A DNA stretch of 64,000 nucleotides, taken from NCBI RefSeq assembly GCF_037975245.1, contig NC_092576.1:38333111-38397110 (forward strand). The letters are read 5' to 3'. The notes beneath the pieces were generated by a model. The model saw nothing but the letters and a program-made list of their open reading frames with translations. It searched no databases and was not told the origin of the DNA. This document shows positions 1 through 14,559 of this stretch, in pieces. The DNA comes from Apostichopus japonicus (Eukaryota; Echinodermata; Holothuroidea; Aspidochirotida; Stichopodidae). The position numbers and the translations under genes are program-made. How positions within the stretch are numbered: the first letter of the stretch is position 1; each line of letters opens with the position of its first letter.

Positions 1-29
1 TAAAATATTCACTATTTGCATAACATTAC

Positions 30-77
30 CTCTTGACGATGTTCTGCTTCCGTCAATTCATCTCCAATGGATTTCGT
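30..77 (-). CDS. Probable 48-nt NLR exon
   Basis: Between TTATTTACAG and GTAATGTTA lies an open 16-codon segment (TKSIGDELTEAEHRQE) whose phase continues the exon at 2134-2037. Apart from splice-like ends, the phase fit and the charged composition, there is little to support it. The gene would continue left of the window. Confidence 0.45.
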
Positions 78-300
78 CTGTAAATAAGGTAATATGAATG
101 GAGATTAGAACAACTATGATTGCGACAAATATAACACTTGCTGCTTTTAAAACATTCTAAATTATTTCCCCCGTAAAATGATAGTGTTGTCCAGTGGAAA
201 TACTATAGATATTGAAAGCGAATCAGAAGTTGTATAAGTTTGCGACAAAAAGAAAAAAAAATATGGTTAGCTATACCATAGTAAGTATGAACTGTTTCTC
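78..300. other. Intron sequence
   Basis: AT-rich sequence upstream (minus sense) of the 48-nt exon, with nothing recognisable. Confidence 0.4.
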
Positions 301-1650
<1,350 letters not shown>

Positions 1651-2036
1651 TACAAACACCTTTTTGACCGCCTTTTCAAAGTTTACTTCCTTTCAAAACC
1701 ATAGTAAAGCGGCACTGGTTATCTGTGAACAAACGTTCGTATACCTAAAAACCCTTGATACCTGTCATCGATCACATAACACACTATGAAGTTAGAAAAC
1801 ATGTTTAATTATGTTTTAGTTTGATGTTACTTCTGCGTCACTAAAATGGCAGAGCACCAAATATCTGAGATGTTTCCGCCATTATATAGTTTATTGGGTG
1901 CAACAAATATTCTTCTCTAAATGTTCCTTTGGAATGAACAGCATTGTTTTAAGTAATAAACTTCCATTCGGTGGGTTCCTTTAAATGAGTGAACCATCAA
2001 GGGTTCCTGTTAAATTATACAATGAGAGATAATTAC
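1651..2036. other. Intron sequence
   Basis: No coding or repeat signal seen between the microsatellite and the SGRWK exon. Confidence 0.4.
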
Positions 2037-2134
2037 CGGGAAGAGTGTAGAACGTCCAGATGTCAGCTTCCAACGACCAGACTGGATATTTAGTTTGTAA
2101 TAACTTTCGCCTGGTCCATAAGGACTCCAGAAAA
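2037..2134 (-). CDS. NLR-type exon with SGRWK motif (second copy)
   Basis: The exon follows ATATTTCAG and ends before GTAATTATC. TT completes a codon begun upstream, then 32 residues run FWSPYGPGESYYKLN and IQSGRWKLTSGRSTLFP. It is the paralogue of exon 5 (LDLQSGRWKK) with a longer tail. It needs a preceding exon that ends with one base, so it cannot join directly to the exon at 8160, which ends with two. Placement in the same gene is likely but not proven. Confidence 0.65.
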
Positions 2135-3480
2135 CTGAAATATAAATGAAAAAAACAAAGCAGGATTAGGGTATGTAATCAGTTTCAACAAACAATGATA
2201 TAAGACAGAACGGCAGTGAAGGTTATAATCTATTTTTGGATCAGGTCAAACTTCCATAGATTTAGGTACTGAGGCATAAACAGTAAAAACTTGAATTCCG
2301 TTTATTTTTCATGCAAAAGGCAACACTTTAAATTGAGCAATTGATACAGTATACTTATCCGACCGGTCAGTACAACTAATTTGATAGTTTCATTTGATTG
2401 TTTAAGTCCATTTCGTTTCGTCTGAACACAAGACCGGTTACTTGAAGATTGAGGAAACGTGCAAGAAGAAAGACCAAGGGGAGCAATCAGTTTGTCTCAG
2501 TGTTTTTCTACAAAGCTAAATGTGTGATACCGTCAGAATTATACCACTTAACTATATATTAACTGTCTGGTTGCATCCCAACAATAAAATATGTTTAAAG
2601 TAGAAGGATCAAGTTGCCATCATCCAAGAATTGGGAAAACTGCTAAAACATATTCGCAAATATTTAGCATCTTTCCTCTAATGTACATTGATTGGATATA
2701 TGTTTGTATCATAAAGCAAACATAAATTGTGTACACTGTTCATTTCAAACATGTTTTGTGCGCTTGGAATGTAATTTATACCAAACCTTACGCAGATTAC
2801 TTGAATTATGTATTCAAAACTGATATAACGCCACCTCCCCTATTCCCTTCACAATTTCCAAAATAGTAGTTATAGAAAGTAATGTTGTTGTGACACATTT
2901 TAACAGATATCTGTCTCGAATGTAAGGGTAAGAGCGCCCTCAGTCACTTGATGTTCAAAGCATTGCTGCTTTCATTGTATTGTGCAAAATATCACGTCTA
3001 TTATTTCAATTGTATTGGCGTCTTAAAGGGTTCTCTTAGGTTTACAAGTTTTCAAAGAGCTGTATTTTACTGTATTCTACTTGTGTTATTTATGTCATTT
3101 ATTGAAATTAAGATAGCAGATATCTTTTAATGAATGTTTACCAGTAATTTGAATTGAAATTTTCAATTTATGTCTATTAAAATGCTTTTTTTTCATATCT
3201 AAGGTTATTACAAGTGAAATGTCGTGTTTAATCTTTCATCATATTTCAGATCTCTCTCTGACATTTATGACAGTGCTCATAAACATTGCGAATGACAAAA
3301 GTAACAAGTTGACGATTGGAAAGCAATCATATAACCTGAACATTTGTCCTTAAAGCGTAAAGGTTGCATACAATCCATTGTCCTTTATAGACAGATATCG
3401 TTAAATTGATCAGCGATATGATGTGGAATATCCTAATGAAAGCATGAGCAAGCTCCGTTTTACTTTCTCAGTTAGAGAAA
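2135..3480. other. Intron sequence, no feature seen
   Basis: AT-rich. Read on the minus strand for the phase-required missing exon (one base, full codons, one base; probably near 77 nt). No convincing candidate was found. Confidence 0.4.
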
Positions 3481-3492
3481 AGAATATCTTAT

Positions 3493-3765
3493 AAGATGTT
3501 ATTACTCACTCTTAAATGTATTTATAATATTGCACCGCAGTACCTTTGTGATTTAATTTCTCTTTACACTCCCCCTAGACCGTTGCGTTCCTCGTCCCGT
3601 CTGCTTTTAACTGTCCCTAACATAAGAACTGCAAAATTTGGACCGAGATCTTTTAGCTATGCCTCGCCAGTTTTATGCAATTCACTCCCTGAGGTTTTAA
3701 GAAAAATTGAAAGTTTTACCCTTTTTAAAGAAGACTCATTTATACTGCAAACTGGTGATCTATTG
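3493..3765 (+). mobile_element. 3' end of a CR1/L2-like non-LTR retrotransposon (reverse transcriptase tail)
   Basis: The plus-strand frame contains LLLTLKCIYNIAPQYLCDL, then PLRSSSRLLLTVP, then RSFSYASPVLCNSLP. These fit the C-terminal tail shared by CR1/L2-clade reverse transcriptases (K.L.G.AP.YL..L...., LRSS....L..P, G.R.FS..AP.LWNSLP). The open frame continues to 3975, but after about 3765 it is low-complexity proline-rich sequence and no longer family-like. No endonuclease or RT catalytic core precedes it, so it is a 5'-truncated, inactive copy. It lies antisense in an NLR intron. The sequence to about 4090 (ending in CATTACATTACA) may be its 3' UTR and tail. Confidence 0.75.
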
Positions 3766-4090
3766 CTCACTCTCACCAACCCACTACACTCAGACCCGCC
3801 AAGCCCCCCCCTCCCTCCCCCGCCACAACCCCACTCCAACGTTCCACGTCCTGTTCAAACTTTCCACAACGATTTAAGAGGCATTCACAACACTTCTTAT
3901 TTCAGGCGGAGAGAGAGAGAGATCACTCTCGTAATCTTAACCTATTCAAGCTCCCCTCACTGTTATACCATGTAGTAGCCAGCTGATTGTACTGTACAGG
4001 GTCTAGTCTCTATTTACGTTTGTAATCCTTTGATATCTCTGTTTTTTCTGTGCTAAAGTAAATGTACGTAATTCACATTACATTACAGTA
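3766..4090 (+). other. Probable 3' UTR and tail of the retroelement fragment
   Basis: C-rich stretch, a GAGAGAGA run and a terminal CACATTACATTACA. Short ATTAC-type tails are common at the 3' ends of CR1/L2 elements. The boundary is inferred. Confidence 0.4.
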
Positions 4091-4590
4091 AACTTAAATG
4101 ATTTATAAAACTTGTTCGAAAGCACTTTTTCAACTATGTCACTAATTTTTTAAATACATTTTTTCATCTTTGGCCGATTTTAACATAATCCAAGCTGTAT
4201 CTTTAATGTTTATTGAATTACGAGAAGAAAAGGAAACAAGTATATGTGCAGAAGAAGGCAAGAGAAAGTAATCAAGTATTAACTAATTAATCGATAATTA
4301 TCGTTACTTTACCTTCAACGTTCTTTGATATCAAGTTGAATAAATCCTGAATTGGTGTATAAGAAGGCAGCAGACAGTATTTAAACCTGATGATTAAAGA
4401 AGAAGAACATTTGACTAACAAAGAGACAAAATCAGATAATTCGTAATGAATAGACGCTGGATTTGAATGAACTTAAAATGAATCATATAATAAGAATACT
4501 ATTGTTAATCTTCATTCCCTACTACACAATGTACCAGCTACACGATGGGTTAGCTTCTTCTTCAATTTATGTCATTAATTAACGTCGAAT
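4091..4590. other. Intron sequence, no feature seen
   Basis: AT-rich, no open frame or repeat recognised. Confidence 0.35.
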
Positions 4591-4599
4591 GGGTAGATC

Positions 4600-6240
<1,641 letters not shown>

Positions 6241-8159
6241 CACTGTTATCTTATCCTATTTCCAACCTTACCACAACATTCATTACAATCACCGTTCCCA
6301 TCACCATTACCACTGTGTCCTTTTTAGTTTCCTTTCATTGCCTTATCTTTTCTTTCCTCTTTATCCATTACTTTCCAAAAAAGAAAAGAAAAGAAAAATA
6401 TTAAACATATTCTACTTCACAAAACTTCACACATAACGAAAGCCTAGCAACGATTTCAAACCAGACAGTGTCTAGATGTATCCATGGTAACCTCGAAGTA
6501 CTTGTTTGTCAGTAAATTCCAGGTGTTTTTATTAAGGACGCGCCGTCTCTTCCATTGAATACAACTTATTTTCATTGTATTGTTTAAGTATTTGATTGAC
6601 AGGTGATGAACAAAAGAAAATGTTAAACTATTGAAAGTGTCATTACAGACAGTGTAAATCATTAGCAAGGAAGAAAAAGGATGAAATAAGTACAATAGAC
6701 TTTTGGAGAAAAAAATGTGTACTGTCTGAGTAGAAAAGTGAAGCAATAGTTAACGTACAGATGTATGATATAAATGTGTACAGTGTAGGGGTATGTATTG
6801 GGGTTATTTTTGCAACTGAGAATTTGATGACAACAAAATTAACATTAGATAAATAGCGATTATAGAAGAGTCATATGCCTTGTAGGTTTGGGAAGAGGGT
6901 GTGAATGTGTGTGTGTGTGGGGGGGGGGGGTGAGCAGAATACTGCAATGTTAGAAGGGATCTACAGTAAAATCTTCTTAAATATCAATCTACAGATGTAC
7001 TGTGTTTCTTTCCATTAGTATATACTGCAAACAATGAGAATAGAAGAGGAAAATGTAAACGTGATTTTGAGTGTAATTTACATATAGAATAATGTTGTAT
7101 TAGTCTCTCCTGTGTTGGGATAGACTGTAATGTCATGTGGGTTAATAATATGCATAAATCAAGAGCTTTTTGTTGCTCGGGGAGGTGGGTGGGGAGGGGG
7201 AATGCAGGAGCAAAGAGTTGGAGTGGAGGAGGTGAAGAAATGTTGTTGATCAGAAGAGAGGAACGATATTGGTATGAGAGGATACCTTGCTGAGTATGTG
7301 TAGATGTTGAGTTATAGGGTAAGGATGGGGGTGTATGGGGATAAATGGTGTTATTAACAAGATAACCCAAGTATTATAAACATAATAAATGGGGTAAGTG
7401 GTCCGGAATAATGTTAGGGCGTTGATTAAGGAAAGCTTATGGTAATATTGTTGAGAGGGGTACCATATGAATGGATGAAAAAAATGACAATCTGTTTAAT
7501 TTATATCACTGTTTTTTTTTTACTTAAATATAAATATAAATATGTATTAATTATCAGTTAATTCATACATTAATTATGAAGTGGAAGAGTCCTGATAAAA
7601 CAATGAGCATTTTTCCCCTTCCCTTTTCTATCTTATTTAATTTATTTTGGTTAATCTAAATGATCGAAGTTTGTACATATTTACTTTGGGTTGCGTTTAG
7701 CAAACATTTTTATTTTTTACTTCTGCAGTAGTGATGGCTCATATATTGATATAATTTTATCCTACTTATTTATTATTATGATTATTTCAATGAGAAACAT
7801 TATTGTTATGTGTAAGCTAGGGCCTCATATCTCTTTATTTAAACAAACTTTATTCTTCTGAAGAATTTATAGGTCTATTCTATGTGTTTATGTCTCATTT
7901 TGTCTCTATGTTACTCTTCCAATTAATCATATTCCTCACCTGATGACTGTTCTTTCATTGTTAGTTTATTTCTTTATCCATATTTTTTTTTAATTCGTTT
8001 TGTTTTACTTCTACATTTATCTGAACCTATTAATAAGCAACCTTCAGTAACTATGAAATATAACTTTATCAATAATTCGTATCTTGTTTACATGATTATT
8101 ATAAATTAGTTATTTATTTAATGAATTAGATGGTATACATAAATATTAATTATACTTAC
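6241..8159. other. Intron sequence
   Basis: Contains a GT run followed by a G tract at about 6910-6932, and otherwise AT-rich sequence. No exon recognised. Small open frames here lack family features. Confidence 0.4.
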
Positions 8160-8368
8160 AGCAGTTCCCTGAATCTTTGAGAGTGTTGTACATAGTTTAA
8201 TATTCCATTAACTTCATGTTTATTCATTTCTCTCCCTTCCTCTGCCTGTATGTACATCTTCTCTATTGATGTTATGATTGGTATAGAAAGACCAGAGGAG
8301 AGGACAATGTTCCCATTTTCATCAATCTTACTAAAGGACCGGCCTAGAGTCACACAGAATATGGGAAT
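8160..8368 (-). CDS. NLR exon 7: second copy of the 209-nt module exon
   Basis: The acceptor is CTTTTTTTTCAG and the donor GTAAGTATA. The exon encodes 69 residues starting IPIFCVTLGRSFSKIDENG and ends with two bases (CT) of a split Leu codon. Length, entry phase and exit phase equal those of exon 3. The preceding ATG at 8410 lies in the intron and is not a start. Confidence 0.75.
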
Positions 8369-10606
8369 CTGAAAAAAAAGGAAAATAATTAATAGAATTA
8401 ATATGACCATGTTTGTGTACTGGATAAATACTTCAGAATGATAACATTTAAGTAAGTAATTTAGGAATATTAACTTGATTACTTTTTGGAATTCATAGTA
8501 ATCAAATGATAATTTGTTTATTTTAGTAATATGTTGTTATTATTTTGTTGATTACATAATAATTAGGGGTTTAAATTGTTACAAAAAGGGCTATTTTATT
8601 TCTAAAGTTTGTTTAATCTTTGTTTCATTTTATTTTTATTAAGTGATATTTGGTCGGGGTATTAGGAGGGTGCCTTAGTGCGGGAGAGGTTTACCCTCGT
8701 GAATAATACGTTGTTATTGTCAAAGCGTGTGCAAGGCGTGAGAGAAAAAAAAAGACCGATGGGTGTCACACTGGGTGGGATGGGTGTGGTAGGGGTAATG
8801 AGGGGTGCTTTACGTATAGGGGAGGATGTAGACCGCTTATACATATTAAATATAATTTGTGTTTTAGAGGGAGTTGGAAATCTGCAGAAAGGAAAATAAG
8901 AAATATAATTACTATAATATCGCTTTATCGGGGATTAACGTTTAACACATATGTTGTTTTTAACATTTATATTATTATGATTAAATATATTTATTTTGTT
9001 ATGTTTTCATCTTGAAGGTGGTTTTATGAGATATCAATTTCACAATCGGATCCGTTGTATGTTTACTGTTTTTTTTTGGGGGGGGGGTGAAAAGTAAATA
9101 TTAATTAAAAATATGAATTCTGCTATACGCAGAATTACTTGTTTTTCAGGATAGTTTGCGTTTGATTTTAGAAGAGATTAAAGAATATCTTAGATTATTG
9201 TTATTGTTATCATTACAACGTGTTAATTATTATTATTTTTTTTTAAATATTGCTTAGCATTCTCTTTCATTTTTTGGGTTGGGAGAGGTTGAAGCAAGAG
9301 GAATGTAAGCAAGAGGTGTAACTTATTTTAATGTAATTATTTCTTTGAAACTAGGGTAAATAGATATAACACTAACATGCAAATTAAACTCATTACATGT
9401 TTCTAAAGAACATTCAAATACAAACATGTTTGTTGTTTGTTGTTTACTCTAAATACAATTGTAAATCTGTTTATTTTTAATTTTTAAGGAAGTAGGGTTG
9501 TTTAAGTTTACATTAGTTGCACCTTTATATGTCTATTTACTCCTCAATGTAAACAAATGTTATCAAATTATATTTATAGTGTAGTGCTATATGATTTGCG
9601 TTTGTCTTGAAAAAATGTACAAAAGTTGACTTGTAAGCGATTTTATAGTCATTTAATTAAGCATATCAAAATAATTCGTAAATATTTGTTGTTGTTTACT
9701 TTAAGACATAAAGTTTCCATTACGGCAGATGAAGGAAATCTAGTCATGACAGCAACTGGTGTGACATATTTTACAGATATTTCTTGTATTGTATAACTGG
9801 AGGTTTACATTGTATTATTATTTTGATTTGTTTCAGAAACACTTGTTATTATTTACTTCTTTTCAGTGAAGTTTAATTATCAATACTTGTTTAATCTCTA
9901 TTCATCATCGTTATCACATACAGTAGTCGATTCAGGAGTTACCATTTCATGACGAGTATAAAATATGAGGGAGTGGTAGGTTGAGTATTTAAAAAGAGTT
10001 ATATAAGGGTTGGACTGTATACAGGATTACTGTTTATTAAATACAAGTTGAGTGACAATTTCATGTCGGCGGTCGGGGGGGGGGGGTGTTATCGATGGGT
10101 CTTTGGTGCTGTAAATTTCTAGATGTTCATTTCTTAAAAGTATCACTTTATCATATTTAATTATTGGGAAAAATCTCTTTGTGTTTAAATTTTACCTAAC
10201 CAAAGCCACGAATTTAGTTAGAGGTTTAAACTGTACCCGGTGACTGGAGGGGTTGGAGTGGACTGATTTGCATTTTGTAGGTTTTAGCTAAAGATTATCA
10301 GGAGGTGAATAGTTTACTTTTGAGAGGAAGGTGATTTGTGATAGTGACTCATTCCATTAAATACAGACAATTAGAGGAAGAATAAGGGATATCAATGAAT
10401 ATTTGTTATCATTTTTATATTTGTTGAATGTTTATGGTGAGGCTTGGTTGTATTATTTGTTTAAAAACACATTCCAATAATGATCAAAGGTAAAAAAAAA
10501 ATAATTAAGCGTTATCTTCCTCACAATAAGATGATCGGGGAGAGATTACATAATACTAGGTTTATACGTGTTCCGTACTCACTTGAGCCATTGGCGGTGT
10601 ACTTAC
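8369..10606. other. Intron sequence
   Basis: AT-rich, with G tracts near 9078 and 10075. The two overlapping open frames near 8660-8900 show no recognisable features and are probably chance. Confidence 0.4.
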
Positions 10607-10726
10607 ATTATGACTGGACGCTTTCACCAGGAGCTCTATGATTGACCTATGTACTAACACACTGTCGTTGCAAGTGATGGCTAAACCTTGTGAACACAAC
10701 TCTGTAATGGTTTGAACGTCATCAGC
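10607..10726 (-). CDS. NLR exon 6: 120-nt repeat of the end of the NACHT exon
   Basis: A 40-codon exon lies between acceptor TTTTTTAACAG and donor GTAAGTACA, with both ends between codons. It encodes a segment with TITELCSQ, a central VHRSIIELL and a final KASSHN. This matches the last part of exon 2 (TVAELCSQ, LQRSTVQLL, IASSHD), where the next intron also falls right after the SSH(D/N) codons. It therefore opens a second C-terminal module. Confidence 0.75.
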
Positions 10727-11270
10727 CTGTTAAAAAATAAACATTGTTTCAGCAATAAAAAATGTGAAATAATAAGGTATAGAATAATAATTATTTATGA
10801 AAAGTATGTATATGATCAAGTCCCACTTTACTAGTCCTTACATAATAAATAATATATATATGATGAATACTATAGTGTGTAATGAGGAACAATGGTTGTA
10901 ACCTGTATGGGCCAACTGTACAGTATATACGGAGCTTATGTAAAGACCCAAATCCTGAAATTTGATATGTCAAAATACTATCATGTCTTATATAGCCATG
11001 ATGACCAGTCGTCTTGTACGGGATGAATAAATTAGTGCAAGTATAAACAATTGATATTTAATCGTGCGTAACTGTCCATGGTAGACATTAGAGAAAATAA
11101 AAACAGGTTATACATAAAAGTTTAAGGAAAGAATAAACAGCAGGAAACTCCTCATTTTTTACCTCCCCCGTTCACAGACCCCCTCCCCTCCCATCCACAT
11201 GCACACAAACACACGCAAACACAACACATCCAGGCAAATTTATTTCAAACATAACAAAAGTCTCACCAAC

Positions 11271-11326
11271 CTTCTTCCATCGACCGGATTGGAGATCAAG
11301 ATGACAGGCATTACTCGGCCACAAAA
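11271..11326 (-). CDS. NLR exon 5: 56-nt exon with SGRWK motif
   Basis: The acceptor is TTCTGTTTTTCAG and the donor GTTGGTGAG. TT completes Val, then 18 residues LWPSNACHLDLQSGRWKK follow and the exon ends between codons. The same motif, LNIQSGRWK, is in the exon at 2134-2037, so this exon class is also duplicated in the gene. Confidence 0.7.
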
Positions 11327-11840
11327 CTGAAAAACAGAATGAAAATAAAATACAAAAAAAAGGACATTTATTAACTTAACCGATATGTATGTTAGACTTT
11401 CAACAAATTAAAACTACGCTACCTATATTTTTTATCCCTCACAGGAATGAGCTAAACTTATCTTTCCTTGTAACAAACATGGAATTGTTTCAAATATGCT
11501 AAATAACATATTATGTGTCAGCATTGTTACAGTACAGAATACCATTAGTAACAGATACCAAAATGAAAGAAAGGATCTCGGTACCTGCTGAATGGCAGTA
11601 AATATTGATTTACTATTTTAAACTGTTCAAGCTTGTAAGGATTTCTCTGTTTAATTATAAATGACCGCCACAACACAGTAGTGTAGTTTAATATCATTGC
11701 GTTATAACAAGTATTTGTTACATTACACAGTCTGAACTGTAACCATTATACCTTGTATTGTAACATAAAGTAGTGTTAGCCATACCTTGTATTGTATCAT
11801 ACTGTAGTGTTAGCCATACCTTTTACACACATAGCCATAC

Positions 11841-11917
11841 CTTGCACATTCTGTCTTTTTAATTCTTCTGGGGTTTTTTCTGGTCTGATAGATACAGGTA
11901 GTGTGCAGTTACCAAAC
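11841..11917 (-). CDS. NLR exon 4: 77-nt LRR-like exon
   Basis: The acceptor is TTTTATATCACAG and the donor GTATGGCTA. The first base completes Trp from the preceding exon. The exon then encodes 25 residues, FGNCTLPVSIRPEK then TPEELKRQNVQ, and leaves one base for the next codon. The piece F.NC.LP reads as the end of an LRR consensus. Both phases fit the neighbouring exons, which is the main support for so short an exon. Confidence 0.7.
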
Positions 11918-12121
11918 CTGTGATATAAAAATAAACATATCAAATGATCTTGTGTTTCTCTTTAAATACTAACAACCAGCTGACCTTACTATAGCCAGGT
12001 AACCTAATAATAAATAGAGAATACCTCATTAATTGTATCAACAAAATGCAAATATTTGCAATTAAGATAACAGTTCTATTGAATATAACAACGCATAAAA
12101 TTCAAGATTTTTAAGTACTGC

Positions 12122-12375
12122 ATTTAAATGCTTGCACGGAATGGCACCTTATTACCTGTCTGAGTTGATCACACCTCGAGTACCCAAACGCACCCTTCGC
12201 CCTAATCCTATTACTCTCGTTCCATGCAGCACGATTAACAAGAAGCACTATGCCCCGCAGCTTTTTCTGTCGCTACACCTGATCTATGGAACTTCTGGCT
12301 TCTTTCCGAAATTCGCATAATCACAAACTCCACCTACTTTAAATCACGCCAAAAAACGCATCACTTTCATTGTAA
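12122..12375 (+). mobile_element. Second CR1/L2-like reverse transcriptase tail, frameshifted
   Basis: The plus strand reads FKCLHGMAPYYLSELI and KRTLRPNP, then after a frame change near 12265 AFSVATPDLWNFW and STYFKSRQKTHHFHCNL before a stop. This is the same RT C-terminal pattern as at 3493, with a later end retained (the FK..LK..L-like stretch). It is 5'-truncated and frameshifted, so non-functional. It lies in NLR intron 3, between the exons at 14172-13964 and 11917-11841, antisense to the gene. Confidence 0.75.
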
Positions 12376-13590
12376 TCTTTAACAACACACACGTCGTCTA
12401 CATTTCACAATGTTCATTGTATCCTGTATATATGACCTGTCAATCACATTGTAACGCGTCACGTGGTTGAACACCTGTACAGGTAAAGCACATATTCTGT
12501 TTGGTTACCGCGAATGCATCAAGCAAATGTACTACAATGTAAGCCAAGAACTAACAATATAGTTTTCTTTCATTAATTATTTAAAACAAAGAAAATCATA
12601 TTTATTAATTGTTAATGTTTTTCTTCAAATATATTTTCACACCCAACAGGACTCATTCGTAGGTCATAAATTACTACAACATCATTATTCCGATGTTTGG
12701 AGTTTCTTTGGCTTTTGATTGTAACTATTCATCAAGGAACAACACAAGAAGTTTTACGATTGAAACCAAAATTGTGTGCACGATTTACGCAATGACTCAC
12801 TGATTTTGTTGGCAACCAACTAGTAAATATTAATGGTTACCTTCTTCGAGTCATAATATATCGTTGATTTTTTGTTGAATTAATTAGATTGATACTTTTT
12901 TTAGGATTTTTTTTCTCTTGTAATTGCCTCTAAACGTTGTTGGGAAATGAAATTTCAAGAGAAAAAGAAACAACCGTTTGTCAATATTTCTCTTATCTCC
13001 GTTATATTTGGCATAATTTACACCATGATTTGCATTGAAAATATGCGTGGTTTGTCATAATATATATCGCGATATCTGTTTGAAGAATTGACTGCACTCC
13101 ACTCATACGTATCTCTTTTCTACAAATACACTCTCAAATCAGCCTAGCTAACAAAACATATTGCGAAAATCCAAGCATTGTTATACAAGGACAATCTCGT
13201 ATCGCAACAGCCTTACTGGAAGTTCAGCCCTAGCCCCCCCCCCCCCCCCCGACTTTCGACGCGATACAAAATATTTACAAAATAAAGCTTTATAAACGAG
13301 CTTATCTTATTGAATTTCATGTATGACGCTTTTTTGTAAGATTTTGGGTTTTTTTTTAAATTTGTTGGTTTTTAGGATACATTTTGCTTTTACTTGTTAA
13401 TTTTCTTTTTATGTTTTAAATAGGATACATATCGATTTTTAACGTGTATGCCTTACCGGTACTTATGATCAAATTTATGATGTTATATTTATTAGTTTAT
13501 ACCGTTATATTGTATTGTATATTATAGATCGTATGTAAAGTGCATCGTGTGTAGTGCGCTAAACAAGAATATATTTACATTACATTGCAC
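12376..13590 (+). other. Possible 3' UTR of the retroelement, ending in an L2-like tail
   Basis: At about 13537-13587 the sequence GTAAAGTGCATCGTGTGTAG followed by AGTGCGCTA and TTTACATTACATT resembles the 3' tail of L2/CR1 elements (the GTAAAGCGCTTTG-type motif before a short repeat). If it belongs to the fragment at 12122, the UTR is long. It might instead be a separate element. A 17-nt C tract lies near 13234. Confidence 0.35.
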
Positions 13591-13963
13591 ATGATACAGG
13601 TCAATATAGGCTATGAATATTGGAAAATAATGCCAAAATTTCCGTTATTTGTCCCAACTTACAATCATAACGATATAAGATGACAATGATTGCTGGTAAT
13701 TTCCTGATAGCTTTTTTTTCACATTCATGTAAAGTTATATGATGTACGGTAACATTGTGCATTCAGATGACCTTAAAATTCCAATTGACCCAGCTCAACG
13801 AACCTGTCCCTCTATGACGGCATCTTTGATATTATTTGTTGTCTATTACCTTTCGTCGGATCCTTTGATTACATAATTCAACTATTAAATACTTTCTTAA
13901 ATCTTTTGTAATTTTCCCACACTTTCCTCTCCCCATTTTCATTTTATCTTGTAAGTCACTTAC

Positions 13964-14172
13964 CAAAGTTTCCTGAATTTCTTAGACGGCAGTACATAGT
14001 TCAATAATCCTACAATGTCTTCCTCAGTAAGTTCTGGTTTGTCTCTTCCTGCATTCACCAATAACTTCTCCAGTGATGAGAGGCTTGGTAGAGCAATACC
14101 AGACTGGAGGATGATAGTATTGGTATCAACCTTACTGAAGGACCACCGGAGCTCTAGATTAGATATTGGTAT
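13964..14172 (-). CDS. NLR exon 3: first copy of the 209-nt C-terminal module exon
   Basis: The exon follows a good acceptor (CTTTCTTCAG), opens between codons and ends with TG before GTAAGTGAC. It encodes 69 residues starting IPISNLELRWSFSK and including LPSLSSLEKLL and LTEEDIVGLLNYV. The leucine spacing, and the FRKLWFGNC across the next junction, look like degenerate ribonuclease-inhibitor-type LRRs. It is the same length and phase as the exon at 8368-8160 and clearly paralogous to it (shared SFSK(V/I)D, L(S)SG, GLLNYV/GILNYV, (K/R)FR(K/E)L). Confidence 0.8.
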
Positions 14173-14559
14173 CTGAAGAAAGATAATAAAAAATAATAAT
14201 AAAGTGTAGTTTAGCTGCATGACCTCATTAACAGTAAATATGTTTGAACGTACTTACCGCTATTAACTGGGTATAAGCTTTTTTTAACATTCAAAGAAAA
14301 GCAATAATAATACCCCGGTCCCTCTCCAAAAGAAATGAAAAATTATTTTAGAAAAAAAAATCTGCAAAATGACAAATAAATAAACAAATAATGAAAAGTG
14401 TTGAACTCACTACCGATGTGTAGTTACCGCGAGTACGTAGGAAAGCTAAATGTTTCGACTATAATGAAAAAAAAAGTATGCTTTCCCCATAAACATACAG
14501 AAATTGCCTCGAGTTTATATTTATACAAGTGATTGCAGATCTCCACTCAAATAATTTAG

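Noticed and set aside
8662-8899. Overlapping frames on both strands near 8.7 kb
   Set aside because: No similarity to known families, and located inside an NLR intron.
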